The notes: generated from the sequence alone by a model not told the origin. A stretch of DNA of 64,000 nt from Candidatus Melainabacteria bacterium (GCA_017307165.1 JAFKGK010000003.1:726662-790661), one strand, 5' to 3'. Shown: positions 46,348-54,189, counted from the first letter of the stretch. Translations and numbers: made by a program.

Positions 46348-46383
46348 GACTTCATTATATCATCAAAATGATTACTTTGTCAA
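46348..46383 (-). promoter_or_regulatory. CBASS promoter with embedded operator palindrome
   Basis: On the minus strand, -35 TTGACA (46378-46383) and -10 TATAAT (46354-46359), both perfect consensus, are 18 bases apart. The -10 ends six bases before the capW ATG, so transcription would start at or next to the start codon (leaderless mRNA). A perfect palindrome ATCAT-TTTG-ATGAT (46359-46372) lies in the spacer, touching the -10, a position suited to repression by CapW. Confidence 0.8.
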
Positions 46384-46444
46384 CTCAAATCGATTTTAGG
46401 ATATACCCATTTTGGTCAACACGGCTGCGTGGTTGATTAAAAGG

Positions 46445-46654
46445 TCAGCTGTTGCCCGTTCCAAAGAATTTTCGCCAAAGAGTAGGCTTTGGTTTTTTAA
46501 GTTCTTTAACTACCTTTTCCAGGGCGGCGAGTTTTGCCGCGCTTAAAACAGCCTCTTCAGCCTTCTGTTTTAAAAGGGCGTGCTCGGCTTCGAGCGCTTG
46601 GACTTCTTTCTCTCTTACTTTAGGGGACTGAATTTCTGAGGCTTTACGACGGTA
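46445..46654 (-). pseudogene. 3' remnant of a coiled-coil protein gene
   Basis: On the minus strand an open frame (about 69 residues, from a TGA near 46656 to the TGA at 46445-46447) reads SPKVREKEVQALEAEHALL and continues as a Lys/Glu/Ala coiled coil, ending LKKPKPTLWRKFFGTGNS. There is no plausible start codon. The ending is typical of a real protein C-terminus. It lies between the CBASS promoter and a C-rich tract, so the 5' part has been lost or replaced. Confidence 0.45.
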
Positions 46655-46942
46655 TCAAATGCGGTGCCCACAAGCGCGCTCCCCACTTCCACACCGCGAG
46701 AGGCAAGATCGCCACGCTCCCAGCCACCATCCCTCACGCCGCCGCCGCACTTGGCCCCATGTCTGGCCCCGCGCCCCTGGCCTGCCGACCGTCCAGCCTT
46801 TCCCCCGTCCTCGACTCCCCCCGACCCCTGCGCCCCTTTTGACCCTTTCCAGTCGGTTGATATTTATAAAATTTGAGGGGCAAGATCAGGTTTGAGGATT
46901 GATTGCCCTCAGCAACTGGTAGAAAAATGTAAGTGGTAGGCG
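46655..46942. other. C-rich, gene-free junction segment
   Basis: The first about 190 bases (46660-46850) are strongly C-rich on the plus strand, unlike neighbouring DNA, with frames that are only Pro/Arg/Ser-rich and have no homology I recognise. The remainder (to 46942) is ordinary AT-richer intergenic sequence before the TPR gene. It reads as a recombination or degraded-gene boundary of the island. Confidence 0.5.
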
Positions 46943-47926
46943 ATGATGAAAGTCAAAGATGGGACCGTTACCGTAATGTCCATCGACGAAAACGTTGATG
47001 CTCTGTTAAAGCTCTTGCCGGATATGGAGCAATCGCTCGGCCCAGATCATCCTGATCTGGCCGACTATCTCATTTCGCTTGGGCTTTTGCTGTATCACGA
47101 TAGCCGGTTCGAAGAGGCCGAGGTCTTGTTTGTCAAAGCCCTCAATATGCGTGAGCGCCTGTTGGCGGTCGATCATCAGGATATAGCGGCGGCGCTCAAT
47201 CATCTGGGGCTGGTGTATCTGGCGCAGGGGCGGTATCTGGAGGCGGAGCCGTTGTTTAAGCGGGCGCTGGGCGTACAGGAAAAGGCCCTGGGCCCTGAGC
47301 ATATCAGTATTTCGGCGGCGTTGGGCAATCTGGGGGATCTGTATCGGACGCTCAACCGATTTAAGGATGCCGAAAACGTCCTCAAGCGCGCGATCAAGAT
47401 CCGGGAGCGTTATCTGGGATATGACGATCCGAGCATCGTGGAGATACTCAATGTGCTGGGGACGATCCTATTAGAGGATGGCCGGGCGCAGGATGCGGAT
47501 CCGGTGATGCGGCGGGTGCTCAAAATCGAAGAAAAAATGCACGGTCCCGATCACCCCAATGTGGCGACGGCGCTCAACAATCTGGCGAGTCTTTTTACGG
47601 ACAAGGAGCATTTTAACCAGGCGGAGCCTTTGCATCGGCGGGCTTTGGCTATCCGGGAGAAAGTATTGAGTCCGGATCATCCAAAGGTGGCGGAGAGCCT
47701 CAATAATCTGGGGTGGTTGTATCACCAAAATGGGTCGTTGGTGAGGGCGGAGAGCCTTTACCGGAGGGCGATAGAGATCTGGGAGAGAGCCCTGGGGCCG
47801 GAGCATAGCTATGTGGCTGCCTGTTTGGAAAACTATGCGGATCTCCTGAGGCGCACCGATAGGGTGGATGAGGCAAAGATTTTGGATGGCCGTATCGACC
47901 AGATAAGGTCCAGATTGGCCGATTGA
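46943..47926 (+). CDS. kinesin-light-chain-type TPR protein
   Basis: A 327-residue protein made of about six 42-residue TPR units of the kinesin-light-chain type. Each has LNNLGxLYxxQGRYxEAEPLFKRAL followed by G-P-(D/E)-H. The repeats run from about residue 24 to 318. There is no signal peptide or partner domain, so it is a cytoplasmic scaffold. The unit-to-unit similarity suggests recent internal duplication. This family is abundant in cyanobacteria and relatives. ATG 46943; the next Met-containing codon is at 46946. Confidence 0.88.
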   Translation: MMKVKDGTVTVMSIDENVDALLKLLPDMEQSLGPDHPDLADYLISLGLLLYHDSRFEEAEVLFVKALNMRERLLAVDHQDIAAALNHLGLVYLAQGRYLEAEPLFKRALGVQEKALGPEHISISAALGNLGDLYRTLNRFKDAENVLKRAIKIRERYLGYDDPSIVEILNVLGTILLEDGRAQDADPVMRRVLKIEEKMHGPDHPNVATALNNLASLFTDKEHFNQAEPLHRRALAIREKVLSPDHPKVAESLNNLGWLYHQNGSLVRAESLYRRAIEIWERALGPEHSYVAACLENYADLLRRTDRVDEAKILDGRIDQIRSRLAD

Positions 47927-48038
47927 TTTTGAGGGCCGCCTATTTACTGCCAGATCCAGATCGCTTTTGGATCAGGTTAGGCAAGGTAGGACCGAGGGCA
48001 GGCATAAAAAGAGAAAGGTGATTGGCTATATTGTGATT

Positions 48039-48198
48039 TCAGGAGTGGTGCTCAAATCAAAGATGGCTGAAAAACAGATGGTAATCAGGGTGAGTATTAG
48101 ATGTGCAGGCAGATATTTAGAGTGTGACATCAGGAGTGGTGCTCAAATCAAAGATGGCTGAAAAACAGATTGTAATCAGGATGAGTATTAGTTGTGCA
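48039..48198 (+). repeat. 91-bp direct repeat upstream of hairpin copy E
   Basis: Two units starting TCAGGAGTGGTGCTCAAATC at 48039 and 48130 (period 91) run through AAAGATGGCTGAAAAACAGA to GTGCAGGCAGATA with only a few differences. The second unit runs straight into the left arm of copy E. No gene is seen in 47927-48474. Part of the same flank (GTAATCAG, GTGCAGGCAG) recurs beside copy A at 18.2 kb. Confidence 0.85.
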
Positions 48199-48266
48199 GG
48201 CAGATAGGGTAGATTGTGTAGGCCGCCTTGCGCAGCACCAGCGGCCGGCAATCTATCCTATCTGCC
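48199..48266 (+). repeat. 68-nt hairpin element, copy E
   Basis: Identical to copy A in all 68 positions but in the opposite orientation. Left arm GGCAGATAGGGTAGATTG, core with stem GGCCGC / GCGGCC and loop CTTGCGCAGCACCA, right arm CAATCTATCCTATCTGCC; G-U at pair 11/8. It lies between the convergent TPR and SDR genes. Confidence 0.92.
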
Positions 48267-48450
48267 AACCATCCTTAAACCCAATCCTGATCTGCAATCT
48301 ATCCTATCTGCCAACCATTCTTAAACTCAAACCTGATCTGCAATCTATCCTATCTGCCAACCATCCTTAAACCCAATCCTGATCTCCAATCTATCCTATC
48401 TGCCAACCATCCTTAAACCCAATCCTGATCTTCAATCTATCCTATCTGCA
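48249..48450 (+). repeat. five tandem 46-bp units of the hairpin right arm
   Basis: CAATCTATCCTATCTGCC occurs at 48249, 48295, 48341, 48387 and 48433, exactly 46 bases apart, with spacers of the type AACCATCCTTAAACCCAATC plus CTGATCT. The first unit is the right arm of copy E, so the single left arm has five possible pairing partners. The segment ends in A8, just before the SDR stop region. Confidence 0.9.
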
Positions 48451-48474
48451 AAAAAAAATTAAGCCCAATCACAA

Positions 48475-49335
48475 TCACAAATTAGTCGGCACCATCCTCA
48501 CCAATCTCCTCACCAGATTTGGTGCCACGCCATGCAGGCGCTCGACGACTTTGCCTGGCAGTGTCTGAATCAACTCTTTTGAGCCGCCAGCATCTAAAGC
48601 GTGCATGATGTCGTTGACGCATTGCTCGGTGCTGATGGAGAGTATATTTTTCATCAAAAATCCTTTCACATCATTGCCCTGAGCCATAAGGGTCGGATTT
48701 TTTATGTCGGGCACATGGTTTTTTTCAAAAAACTCAGTCCTTACCCAACCCGGGCACACAGTGAGTACATCTACTCCTTTGCTGTGCAACTCTGCAGCAA
48801 TGCCCTCGGAGAGAGCTGTCAGAGCAAACTTGCTTGCACAATAGCTCACCGATCCGGGGATAGCCACTTTGCCGGCCACCGACGAGATATTGACGATCTT
48901 GCGGGCACTGTCCTCGGTGGCATCCATGGCCGGTAATGCATACTGTATCAATTTGAGCGCACCAAAAAAATTGACCTCAAATAACCTGCGCCAATCCTCT
49001 ATGGACAAAGCCGTAAATGCTCCCGGCGACCCCATCCCTGCATTGTTTACTATGCCGTCCAGGCCGCCATACTCGTTTTGTGCGATTTCCACCAGGCGCT
49101 TTTGTATGTCATCATCACCGCCATCGCTCGATAGCGCCAGATCCGCCTTGACGATGGTGGCACGACCGGCATAGTCGTCCTCGATCTGCTTTTTGGTGGC
49201 AGCGAGATCGCCCTCGCTCCTGGCGCACAGGACTAGGCGCGCACGGTATTTTTTTGCCAGTTTGAGCGCCAGCGCCCGGCCGATACCACTGGAGGCCCCG
49301 GTGATGATAAATCTCGCATTGGTCTTGATTGACAT
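48475..49335 (-). CDS. short-chain dehydrogenase/reductase
   Basis: A 286-residue classical SDR with a Rossmann cofactor motif (TGASSGIGRALAL, about 12-24), NNAG at about 95-98, and a catalytic Ser-Tyr-Lys set (NISSVAGKVAI and SYCASKFAL). The C-terminus has a basic/hydrophobic tail. It uses NAD(P)(H) for an oxidoreduction on an unknown substrate. It is separated by seven bases from the upstream membrane-protein gene, with which it may be co-transcribed. Confidence 0.88.
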   Translation of the reverse strand: MSIKTNARFIITGASSGIGRALALKLAKKYRARLVLCARSEGDLAATKKQIEDDYAGRATIVKADLALSSDGGDDDIQKRLVEIAQNEYGGLDGIVNNAGMGSPGAFTALSIEDWRRLFEVNFFGALKLIQYALPAMDATEDSARKIVNISSVAGKVAIPGSVSYCASKFALTALSEGIAAELHSKGVDVLTVCPGWVRTEFFEKNHVPDIKNPTLMAQGNDVKGFLMKNILSISTEQCVNDIMHALDAGGSKELIQTLPGKVVERLHGVAPNLVRRLVRMVPTNL

Positions 49336-49342
49336 TTTTGCC

Positions 49343-50581
49343 TCACAAAAAGAGCAGGGTCTCGAGACCGTAGTATGCCAAAATCATGGCCGGTTCACGT
49401 GAATAAACCCCATCCAGGCAAAGATTTTTTACCGCCGCTACGCTCGACTTGCCGGCCAGCTCGTGTTTGAGTTTTTCAAGTGCCATTTCGCCTTTGGGTG
49501 ATGGGCCGTTTTGATTTTTCAACCCCCAGGCCTCCATCGCGCAGGCCATGACACTGCTAAACACCAAAAACAATGCCCCAAGCACCGCCAGATCTAGGCC
49601 ATTGCGCAAAATGCCGGTGATCGACAACAAAAATATCCCCACGCCATATGCAGCACATAATCCCAGTGTGGTGGCGGCATTGAGTGCATTGGTAAAAAGT
49701 GTGATGGCAAATCGCAGTAGTCTAAAGCGGCGATTTTGCAGATCGAGCGTATCGACTGCTTGCTTGAGCTCTTGATAAAGAGGGATGAAAGAGCGCAAGG
49801 CGAGGTTGAGGCGCAAGAGAAATGCCGCAAACAACGACAGGGCGATGTATGCTCCAGCTCGCGCCAGATCACGATCGCCATGATTGTCGTAGAGGATGAA
49901 AGTCAGAGCGATGGCAGCGATTGCAGCCAGCCCTGCCACAGCCACTAGATTGCGGGCATGGCGACTACGAGCCTCAGCATCTTGCAAATAGCCAAGACGC
50001 AGGAGGTGTCCTTCGACTTCTTGGGCCAGACTGTCTTTAAAGCCTTGACTTGCCAGCTCTGCTACCAGGCGCGCGAGCCCCTGAGGGGCAAGGTATTTTT
50101 TGATGCGCGATGGTTGGCGGATGATTTCGTGTGCACCACCTCTGATGGCACCGATAAACAATCTGTACATGGCGGGCAGTCGCTTGATAAAGCCGATCGG
50201 ATTTTTGCGCGGAGAGCCGATTTTTTCTTCGAGCTTACGTTGCGACCAGTCAAGGAGTGAGGTCTTGATTGCGTTTTTGAGTGATTTTTCGTAGCGGCTC
50301 GATGCGCCTTTAGTCTGACTGCTGGAGCCGAGTTTGATCTGCTTGTTGAGCTGATCGATCACGAGTACGGCCAATGCAAAGGAGCGATCTCCATCGCTTT
50401 TTAGATAGGCTACCTCTACTGGTTCGAGCTCGTCGAGCGGTGCATGCTCGCCTTTTATCAATGCCCCATTGCTGCCACCGGCCGACTGCAGATATTTCTG
50501 CATCACCCTCACAAATGCCCACAGACAGAGCAGAGCAACAAAAAGAGAGATCGTTGCTGGATCTAGTGCAAACTCAAAAAT
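49343..50581 (-). CDS. TIGR04222-like membrane protein
   Basis: The protein has LDELEPVEVAYLKSDGDR, resembling the PYEVAYLxGG block of TIGR04222 membrane proteins, then a soluble region (about 70-190) and four hydrophobic helices toward the C-terminus. The conventional start is GTG 50512 (389 residues). The frame stays open further upstream to 50596 and encodes a hydrophobic segment ISLFVALLCLWAFVRV expected at the N-terminus of this family. I therefore take the non-canonical ATT at 50581-50579 as a possible start, overlapping the receiver-like gene. The start is uncertain. Confidence 0.55.
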   Translation of the reverse strand: MFEFALDPATISLFVALLCLWAFVRVMQKYLQSAGGSNGALIKGEHAPLDELEPVEVAYLKSDGDRSFALAVLVIDQLNKQIKLGSSSQTKGASSRYEKSLKNAIKTSLLDWSQRKLEEKIGSPRKNPIGFIKRLPAMYRLFIGAIRGGAHEIIRQPSRIKKYLAPQGLARLVAELASQGFKDSLAQEVEGHLLRLGYLQDAEARSRHARNLVAVAGLAAIAAIALTFILYDNHGDRDLARAGAYIALSLFAAFLLRLNLALRSFIPLYQELKQAVDTLDLQNRRFRLLRFAITLFTNALNAATTLGLCAAYGVGIFLLSITGILRNGLDLAVLGALFLVFSSVMACAMEAWGLKNQNGPSPKGEMALEKLKHELAGKSSVAAVKNLCLDGVYSREPAMILAYYGLETLLFL

Positions 50582-50582
50582 C

Positions 50583-51002
50583 TCAACCGGCCTTGGTCAT
50601 AAAGACAGGATGGCAATCACCCAGGCGTCTGGTCTCCACCGCTTGCATCGTGGCGAGCAGCTCCTTGAGCGGGCTCTGCGAGCTAAAGCAAGCCTGCACC
50701 TCTGCCTTGAGAGGCTCCACATCGGTCTCATCATCATGGAGGACCACTATCGCAATCTCTCTGTCTATCTGTCTGATGCGTCTGATCGTGGACAAAGCCT
50801 CGATGCCGCAACTGGATACACTCACGATCACCAGATCGGGCTGGCTATCGAGGATCCGCGACTCGATCTTGCTCTGCGGCAAGGCGGTCCCGACTACCTC
50901 AAAATCATTGAGCTGCTCCATCCAGAGGCTCAAAGTCACGAGGGACAGCTTGTTGCTGTCGACCAAAAATACTTTGATAAATTTTGGTGCCGGGGACGTC
51001 AT
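50583..51002 (-). CDS. degenerate receiver-domain protein
   Basis: A 139-residue single-domain protein with a response-regulator fold: KVFLVDSNKLSLVTLSLWM at the start and LVIVSVSSCGIEAL at the strand where the phospho-acceptor Asp should lie. That Asp is a Ser, and the acidic pair is reduced to a single Asp. The conserved Lys block is also eroded (FSSQSPLKEL). It should not be phosphorylated normally and may be a pseudo-receiver. It is upstream of the membrane-protein gene and probably coupled to it. Confidence 0.55.
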   Translation of the reverse strand: MTSPAPKFIKVFLVDSNKLSLVTLSLWMEQLNDFEVVGTALPQSKIESRILDSQPDLVIVSVSSCGIEALSTIRRIRQIDREIAIVVLHDDETDVEPLKAEVQACFSSQSPLKELLATMQAVETRRLGDCHPVFMTKAG

Positions 51003-51187
51003 GGATACCCTTTACAAACATAAAGACAAACTGAAGATGTACGTAAGTGTATACAAAATGCTAGCGATTTGGAATCGATTTTATTAAGGTGGCTGCAAGG
51101 GCTAAAATGAGTGTGATAGCCGTTTGATGCGGTCTGAGGTGCCTTGGCAAGACCTTGGCTGCCTCTATGTTATACACATATAAACAT

Positions 51188-52216
51188 TCAGACCTTGAAG
51201 TCTAGAGAAATATCGACGTTGCGCGCCGAATGAGTCAGAGCGCCGATCGAGATGCCCGACACGCCTGCGATGAGATAGTCGGCAAAAGTATCTGAGTCGA
51301 TGCCTCCCGATACCTCTATATATAGATCATCATGGGCGAGGCCTCTGTCGACTCGGGCAAAAGCCACAGCCTGCCGCACCTGCTCGGGACTAAAGTTGTC
51401 CAGCATCACTCTCTGCGCACCACTATCGAGGGCTTGCTTAAGTCCGTCTAAGGTGTCGACTTCGATCTCGATAAAGAGCGCTTTGCCGTCGGGATCGGCT
51501 GCACGCGCCATTTGCATGGCTTGCTCGATGCTGCCTGCTGCAGCGATGTGATTGTCTTTGAGCATGATCGCGTGCGCCAGGCTAAAGCGGTGATTGGTGC
51601 CACCGCCGGCCTGCACCGCGTATTTATCTAGCAGTCTCAGGCCAGGCATTGTCTTGCGCGTATCGAGCACTTGCAGATCGACGCCCTTGCTCACGGCGAT
51701 ATCGACAAAGCTCCGCGTCATCGTCGCTACGCCGGACATGCGTTGCATGAGATTGAGCATGGTGCGCTCGGCGATTAGTATGAGATCTGCCGGACCGGTC
51801 AGTGTGGCGATGCGCGTGCGAGGCAAGCCATTGGGTGGTGTGCAACTGATATAAGTGCCATCTTGAGTATGATGCTCGATTGAGATGCGCGGCAAGTCGC
51901 TCTGCCTGTCCAGGGCCGCACACAAAGCATCCATTGCAATCTCGATCATCGGCAGGCCTGCGACACAAGCGTCTTGCTTGAGCAAAAAATCAGCCTCGAT
52001 GATCTTGTTCTTGTCGGCGTTTCTTTCTTGCGATGCAAAAATGCCTGCCGTGGGATCGCCAAGCAAAAAAGGCATGACAAGTGAATCCGGGTTTACCAGA
52101 TCTTCTATCAAAATCAAATCGAGCAGCTTGTCAAGCAGTATGCTTTTGTAATAGTTTCCGCCTGTTATGGCTTCTCTTGCGGCTTTTAGAGTTTCAATTG
52201 TCATGGTAATTTTCAT
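51188..52216 (-). CDS. nadC: nicotinate-nucleotide pyrophosphorylase (carboxylating)
   Basis: A 342-residue quinolinate phosphoribosyltransferase that makes nicotinate mononucleotide from quinolinate and PRPP in NAD synthesis. Markers are RMSGVATMTR, LDTRKTMPGLRLLDKYAV, GGGTNHRFSLAHAIMLKDNHI and VMLDNF, with a Gly-Gly-Ile phosphate loop (VSGGI). It is somewhat longer than the usual 270-300 residues, with an N-terminal extension of a few tens of residues. The start may be ATG 52216 or 52204. Confidence 0.94.
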   Translation of the reverse strand: MKITMTIETLKAAREAITGGNYYKSILLDKLLDLILIEDLVNPDSLVMPFLLGDPTAGIFASQERNADKNKIIEADFLLKQDACVAGLPMIEIAMDALCAALDRQSDLPRISIEHHTQDGTYISCTPPNGLPRTRIATLTGPADLILIAERTMLNLMQRMSGVATMTRSFVDIAVSKGVDLQVLDTRKTMPGLRLLDKYAVQAGGGTNHRFSLAHAIMLKDNHIAAAGSIEQAMQMARAADPDGKALFIEIEVDTLDGLKQALDSGAQRVMLDNFSPEQVRQAVAFARVDRGLAHDDLYIEVSGGIDSDTFADYLIAGVSGISIGALTHSARNVDISLDFKV

Positions 52217-52243
52217 TTTGCAAATAATTGAGTTTAGGTTAAT

Positions 52244-52582
52244 ATGAGAAATCTAAAAAGTAGCAACCGAGCTGGAGCCGGTACGGGGTTTTTCATGGAG
52301 TCTAGATCTAAAGGCAAAGTGCCGTATTTTGTCTCCGTGTTTATCCTCCAGATCGTCCTCCTCGCCTGTCTACAGTCATCGGCCAGCTCATTGACTCCTG
52401 CATACAGCAGTCTACAGCGTAGCCGGGATGCTCTGCTCGATCAGAGACGTTATCTCCAGTCTGAGGCCGACCGCCTCGCTGCCAAGATCGCCGATCTGCA
52501 GAGACAGCAAGACACGGTCAACAGCTACCTGCGTGACAACGACCGCGCCCTGCGCGATGTCGAGTCAGCGATGCGACGCTAA
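52244..52582 (+). CDS. small predicted lipoprotein with coiled coil
   Basis: A 112-residue protein. A basic start is followed by a hydrophobic segment ending LQIVLLAC, a lipobox-like Cys. A Gln/Arg/Leu-rich coiled coil of about 60 residues (SRDALLDQRRYLQSEADRLAAKIADLQ) completes it. ATG 52244 gives a long pre-region; ATG 52295 is an alternative giving a more normal signal peptide. It is divergent from nadC and lies 18 bases before the NTF2-like gene. Lpp-like spacer proteins have this shape, but that is only an analogy. Confidence 0.55.
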   Translation: MRNLKSSNRAGAGTGFFMESRSKGKVPYFVSVFILQIVLLACLQSSASSLTPAYSSLQRSRDALLDQRRYLQSEADRLAAKIADLQRQQDTVNSYLRDNDRALRDVESAMRR

Positions 52583-52600
52583 GCACCACGGAGCAGCACC

Positions 52601-53176
52601 ATGCGCGATCTCATATCAGCATCCTTATCTCTGACTACTCTCAGTCTGGCTATTTTTACTGCGAGTACTCTCTCCGGTGCCGCTGCTTACGCCGAGAGCG
52701 AGAGCAAGCCTGATAGCAAGGCCAATAGCAAAAAGGTCTGTCACGTCAAGTGCAACGATCCTCATGCTGCTTGCTCCGAGTCAGAGAAGGTCATCGAGGC
52801 GCTCCAGCATTTGACCCGCCTGATCTCGCAAGGCGATTTTAACGATCTTGCCCAGCATCTCGATGCGGACGTCACCACCTTTGATGACTCCAGCAAAAAG
52901 CTGGTGACAGGTCGTGAGGCCGTCATCGCCAATCTCAAGGAAAAATGGGAGAGAGCCCACAAACGCGCACAAAACGACGTGGTCTCCTATACCATCGACA
53001 GTCCTTATGCTCAGGTCAAGGGCGACACTGCAACAGTTACTTTTATCGCTCGCAAGGTCATCGGCGGACCCAACCCCGCCACCTATGTCTCGCATAGCAC
53101 CGATGTTTTCAAAAAAGAGGGCGACCGCTGGGTAGCCATCCATTACATCGGCAGCTGGAAAAAAGTGTCGGGCTAA
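52601..53176 (+). CDS. exported NTF2-like (SnoaL/DUF4440) protein
   Basis: A 191-residue protein with a signal peptide (about 1-31, AAAYAES) and an NTF2-like domain (about 63-190; LTRLISQGDFNDLAQHLDADVTTFD, VTGREAVIANL, YVSHSTDVFKKEGDRWVAIHYIGSW). The fold binds small ligands or acts as an enzyme, but the function is not deducible. Two Cys near residues 48 and 52 lie just after the signal peptide. It follows the small lipoprotein gene. Confidence 0.72.
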   Translation: MRDLISASLSLTTLSLAIFTASTLSGAAAYAESESKPDSKANSKKVCHVKCNDPHAACSESEKVIEALQHLTRLISQGDFNDLAQHLDADVTTFDDSSKKLVTGREAVIANLKEKWERAHKRAQNDVVSYTIDSPYAQVKGDTATVTFIARKVIGGPNPATYVSHSTDVFKKEGDRWVAIHYIGSWKKVSG

Positions 53177-53178
53177 TT

Positions 53179-53222
53179 AAGATTCAGATTCAGATCTAGA
53201 TTTAGATTCAGATTCAGACCTA
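53179..53222. repeat. GATTCA-type simple repeat
   Basis: A 44-base tract of AGATTCAG/AGATCTAG units between the convergent NTF2-like and hydrolase genes. It is purine/AT-rich, with imperfect 6-nt periodicity. No hairpin is obvious. Confidence 0.6.
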
Positions 53223-53238
53223 GTTTCTGGCCAGATTT

Positions 53239-54189
53239 TTATTGCAGCACGTACTCGAGGCCTTCGGCATAAACTCGCGCATCGGGCACTCCATGCTGGT
53301 CTTCTATCTCGATCAGCTTTGCCTGGTAGCCGTCATTTTCGAGAGCCTCCACCATTTCTTTTTGCAAGATCGGCTTGATTACATGATCTTTGGTACTGGA
53401 GATGATTGCATATTTGACGGTACGGGGCACCTCGCGCAGATGCTTGATTAGACTGCGGCGTTCATAAGGGGCCGGATCGACTGCCGGATCGCCAAGCCCT
53501 GTCAGCATGCCGTTTTTGACTAGGGTAGATGTCGTCTCATAGACCTTGAGCAGATCGCCCGATCCTTCGCTCGAGACCACTCCGACTATCTTGCTTTTGA
53601 CCTCCGGGCAGGCGAGCGCAGAATAAGCCAGAGAGGATATGCCGCCCATCGAAGTGCCCATGATGATGATCTTTTTGATCGGGTAGCGCTGCAGCACTTC
53701 TTTGATGTTTTGGTCTACATCGGCCAGAGCCGCGTCATTGAGCCAGGAGCTCGAGGCGCGATAGGGCAGAGATAGGACTATGGCTTCTGGTTGCTTTTCG
53801 GAAATAGCCTGATAGATGGTCTTGTTTTTTGGCGAGACAAAGGGCTCCAGCGCGCTAGAACCCATGCCATGCAGATAGACAACGAGCACATTGTCATCTA
53901 TAGCGCCGAGCGCTGCAGGCGTCATGCAGGCGTATTCTTCGAGCAGGCCATCCACATGCGAGATAAACCTGTGTTTTTCTGGCGCGCCCACGGTCTGGTC
54001 GCCTGAGTACATCTGCGCCGTCCGGATAGAAGTGAGATTTTGCTGCATGATGTCGCAGCGCTTTTTGTACTTTTTGACGCTAGAGGCCTGCACTAAAAAG
54101 AGTATAAAAAACACGATCCCGGCGATAGCCACCAGGCTAACGACGACTGTGTAGGCGACAAATATTCTTTTTTTCAAGCTCTCCGACAT
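53239..54189 (-). CDS. membrane-anchored alpha/beta hydrolase
   Basis: A 316-residue protein from ATG 54189 with one N-terminal membrane helix (about 10-35). The hydrolase fold has the oxyanion region VVYLHGMGSS, the nucleophile elbow IMGTSMGG (catalytic Ser), an acid in SSTKDHV and the catalytic His in EDQHGVPD. The catalytic domain should be outside the cytoplasm. The substrate is unknown; an esterase or peptidase-like role is possible. It is divergent from the AI-2E gene. Confidence 0.75.
   Translation of the reverse strand: MSESLKKRIFVAYTVVVSLVAIAGIVFFILFLVQASSVKKYKKRCDIMQQNLTSIRTAQMYSGDQTVGAPEKHRFISHVDGLLEEYACMTPAALGAIDDNVLVVYLHGMGSSALEPFVSPKNKTIYQAISEKQPEAIVLSLPYRASSSWLNDAALADVDQNIKEVLQRYPIKKIIIMGTSMGGISSLAYSALACPEVKSKIVGVVSSEGSGDLLKVYETTSTLVKNGMLTGLGDPAVDPAPYERRSLIKHLREVPRTVKYAIISSTKDHVIKPILQKEMVEALENDGYQAKLIEIEDQHGVPDARVYAEGLEYVLQ

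Noticed and set aside
46659..46895. Plus-strand genes in the C-rich tract
   Set aside because: All frames are Pro/Arg/Ser-rich from composition; no domain or ribosome site.
48199..48450. CRISPR array
   Set aside because: Regular 46-bp period, but the spacers are near-copies of each other, the 18-nt unit is an arm of the hairpin element, and no cas gene is present.
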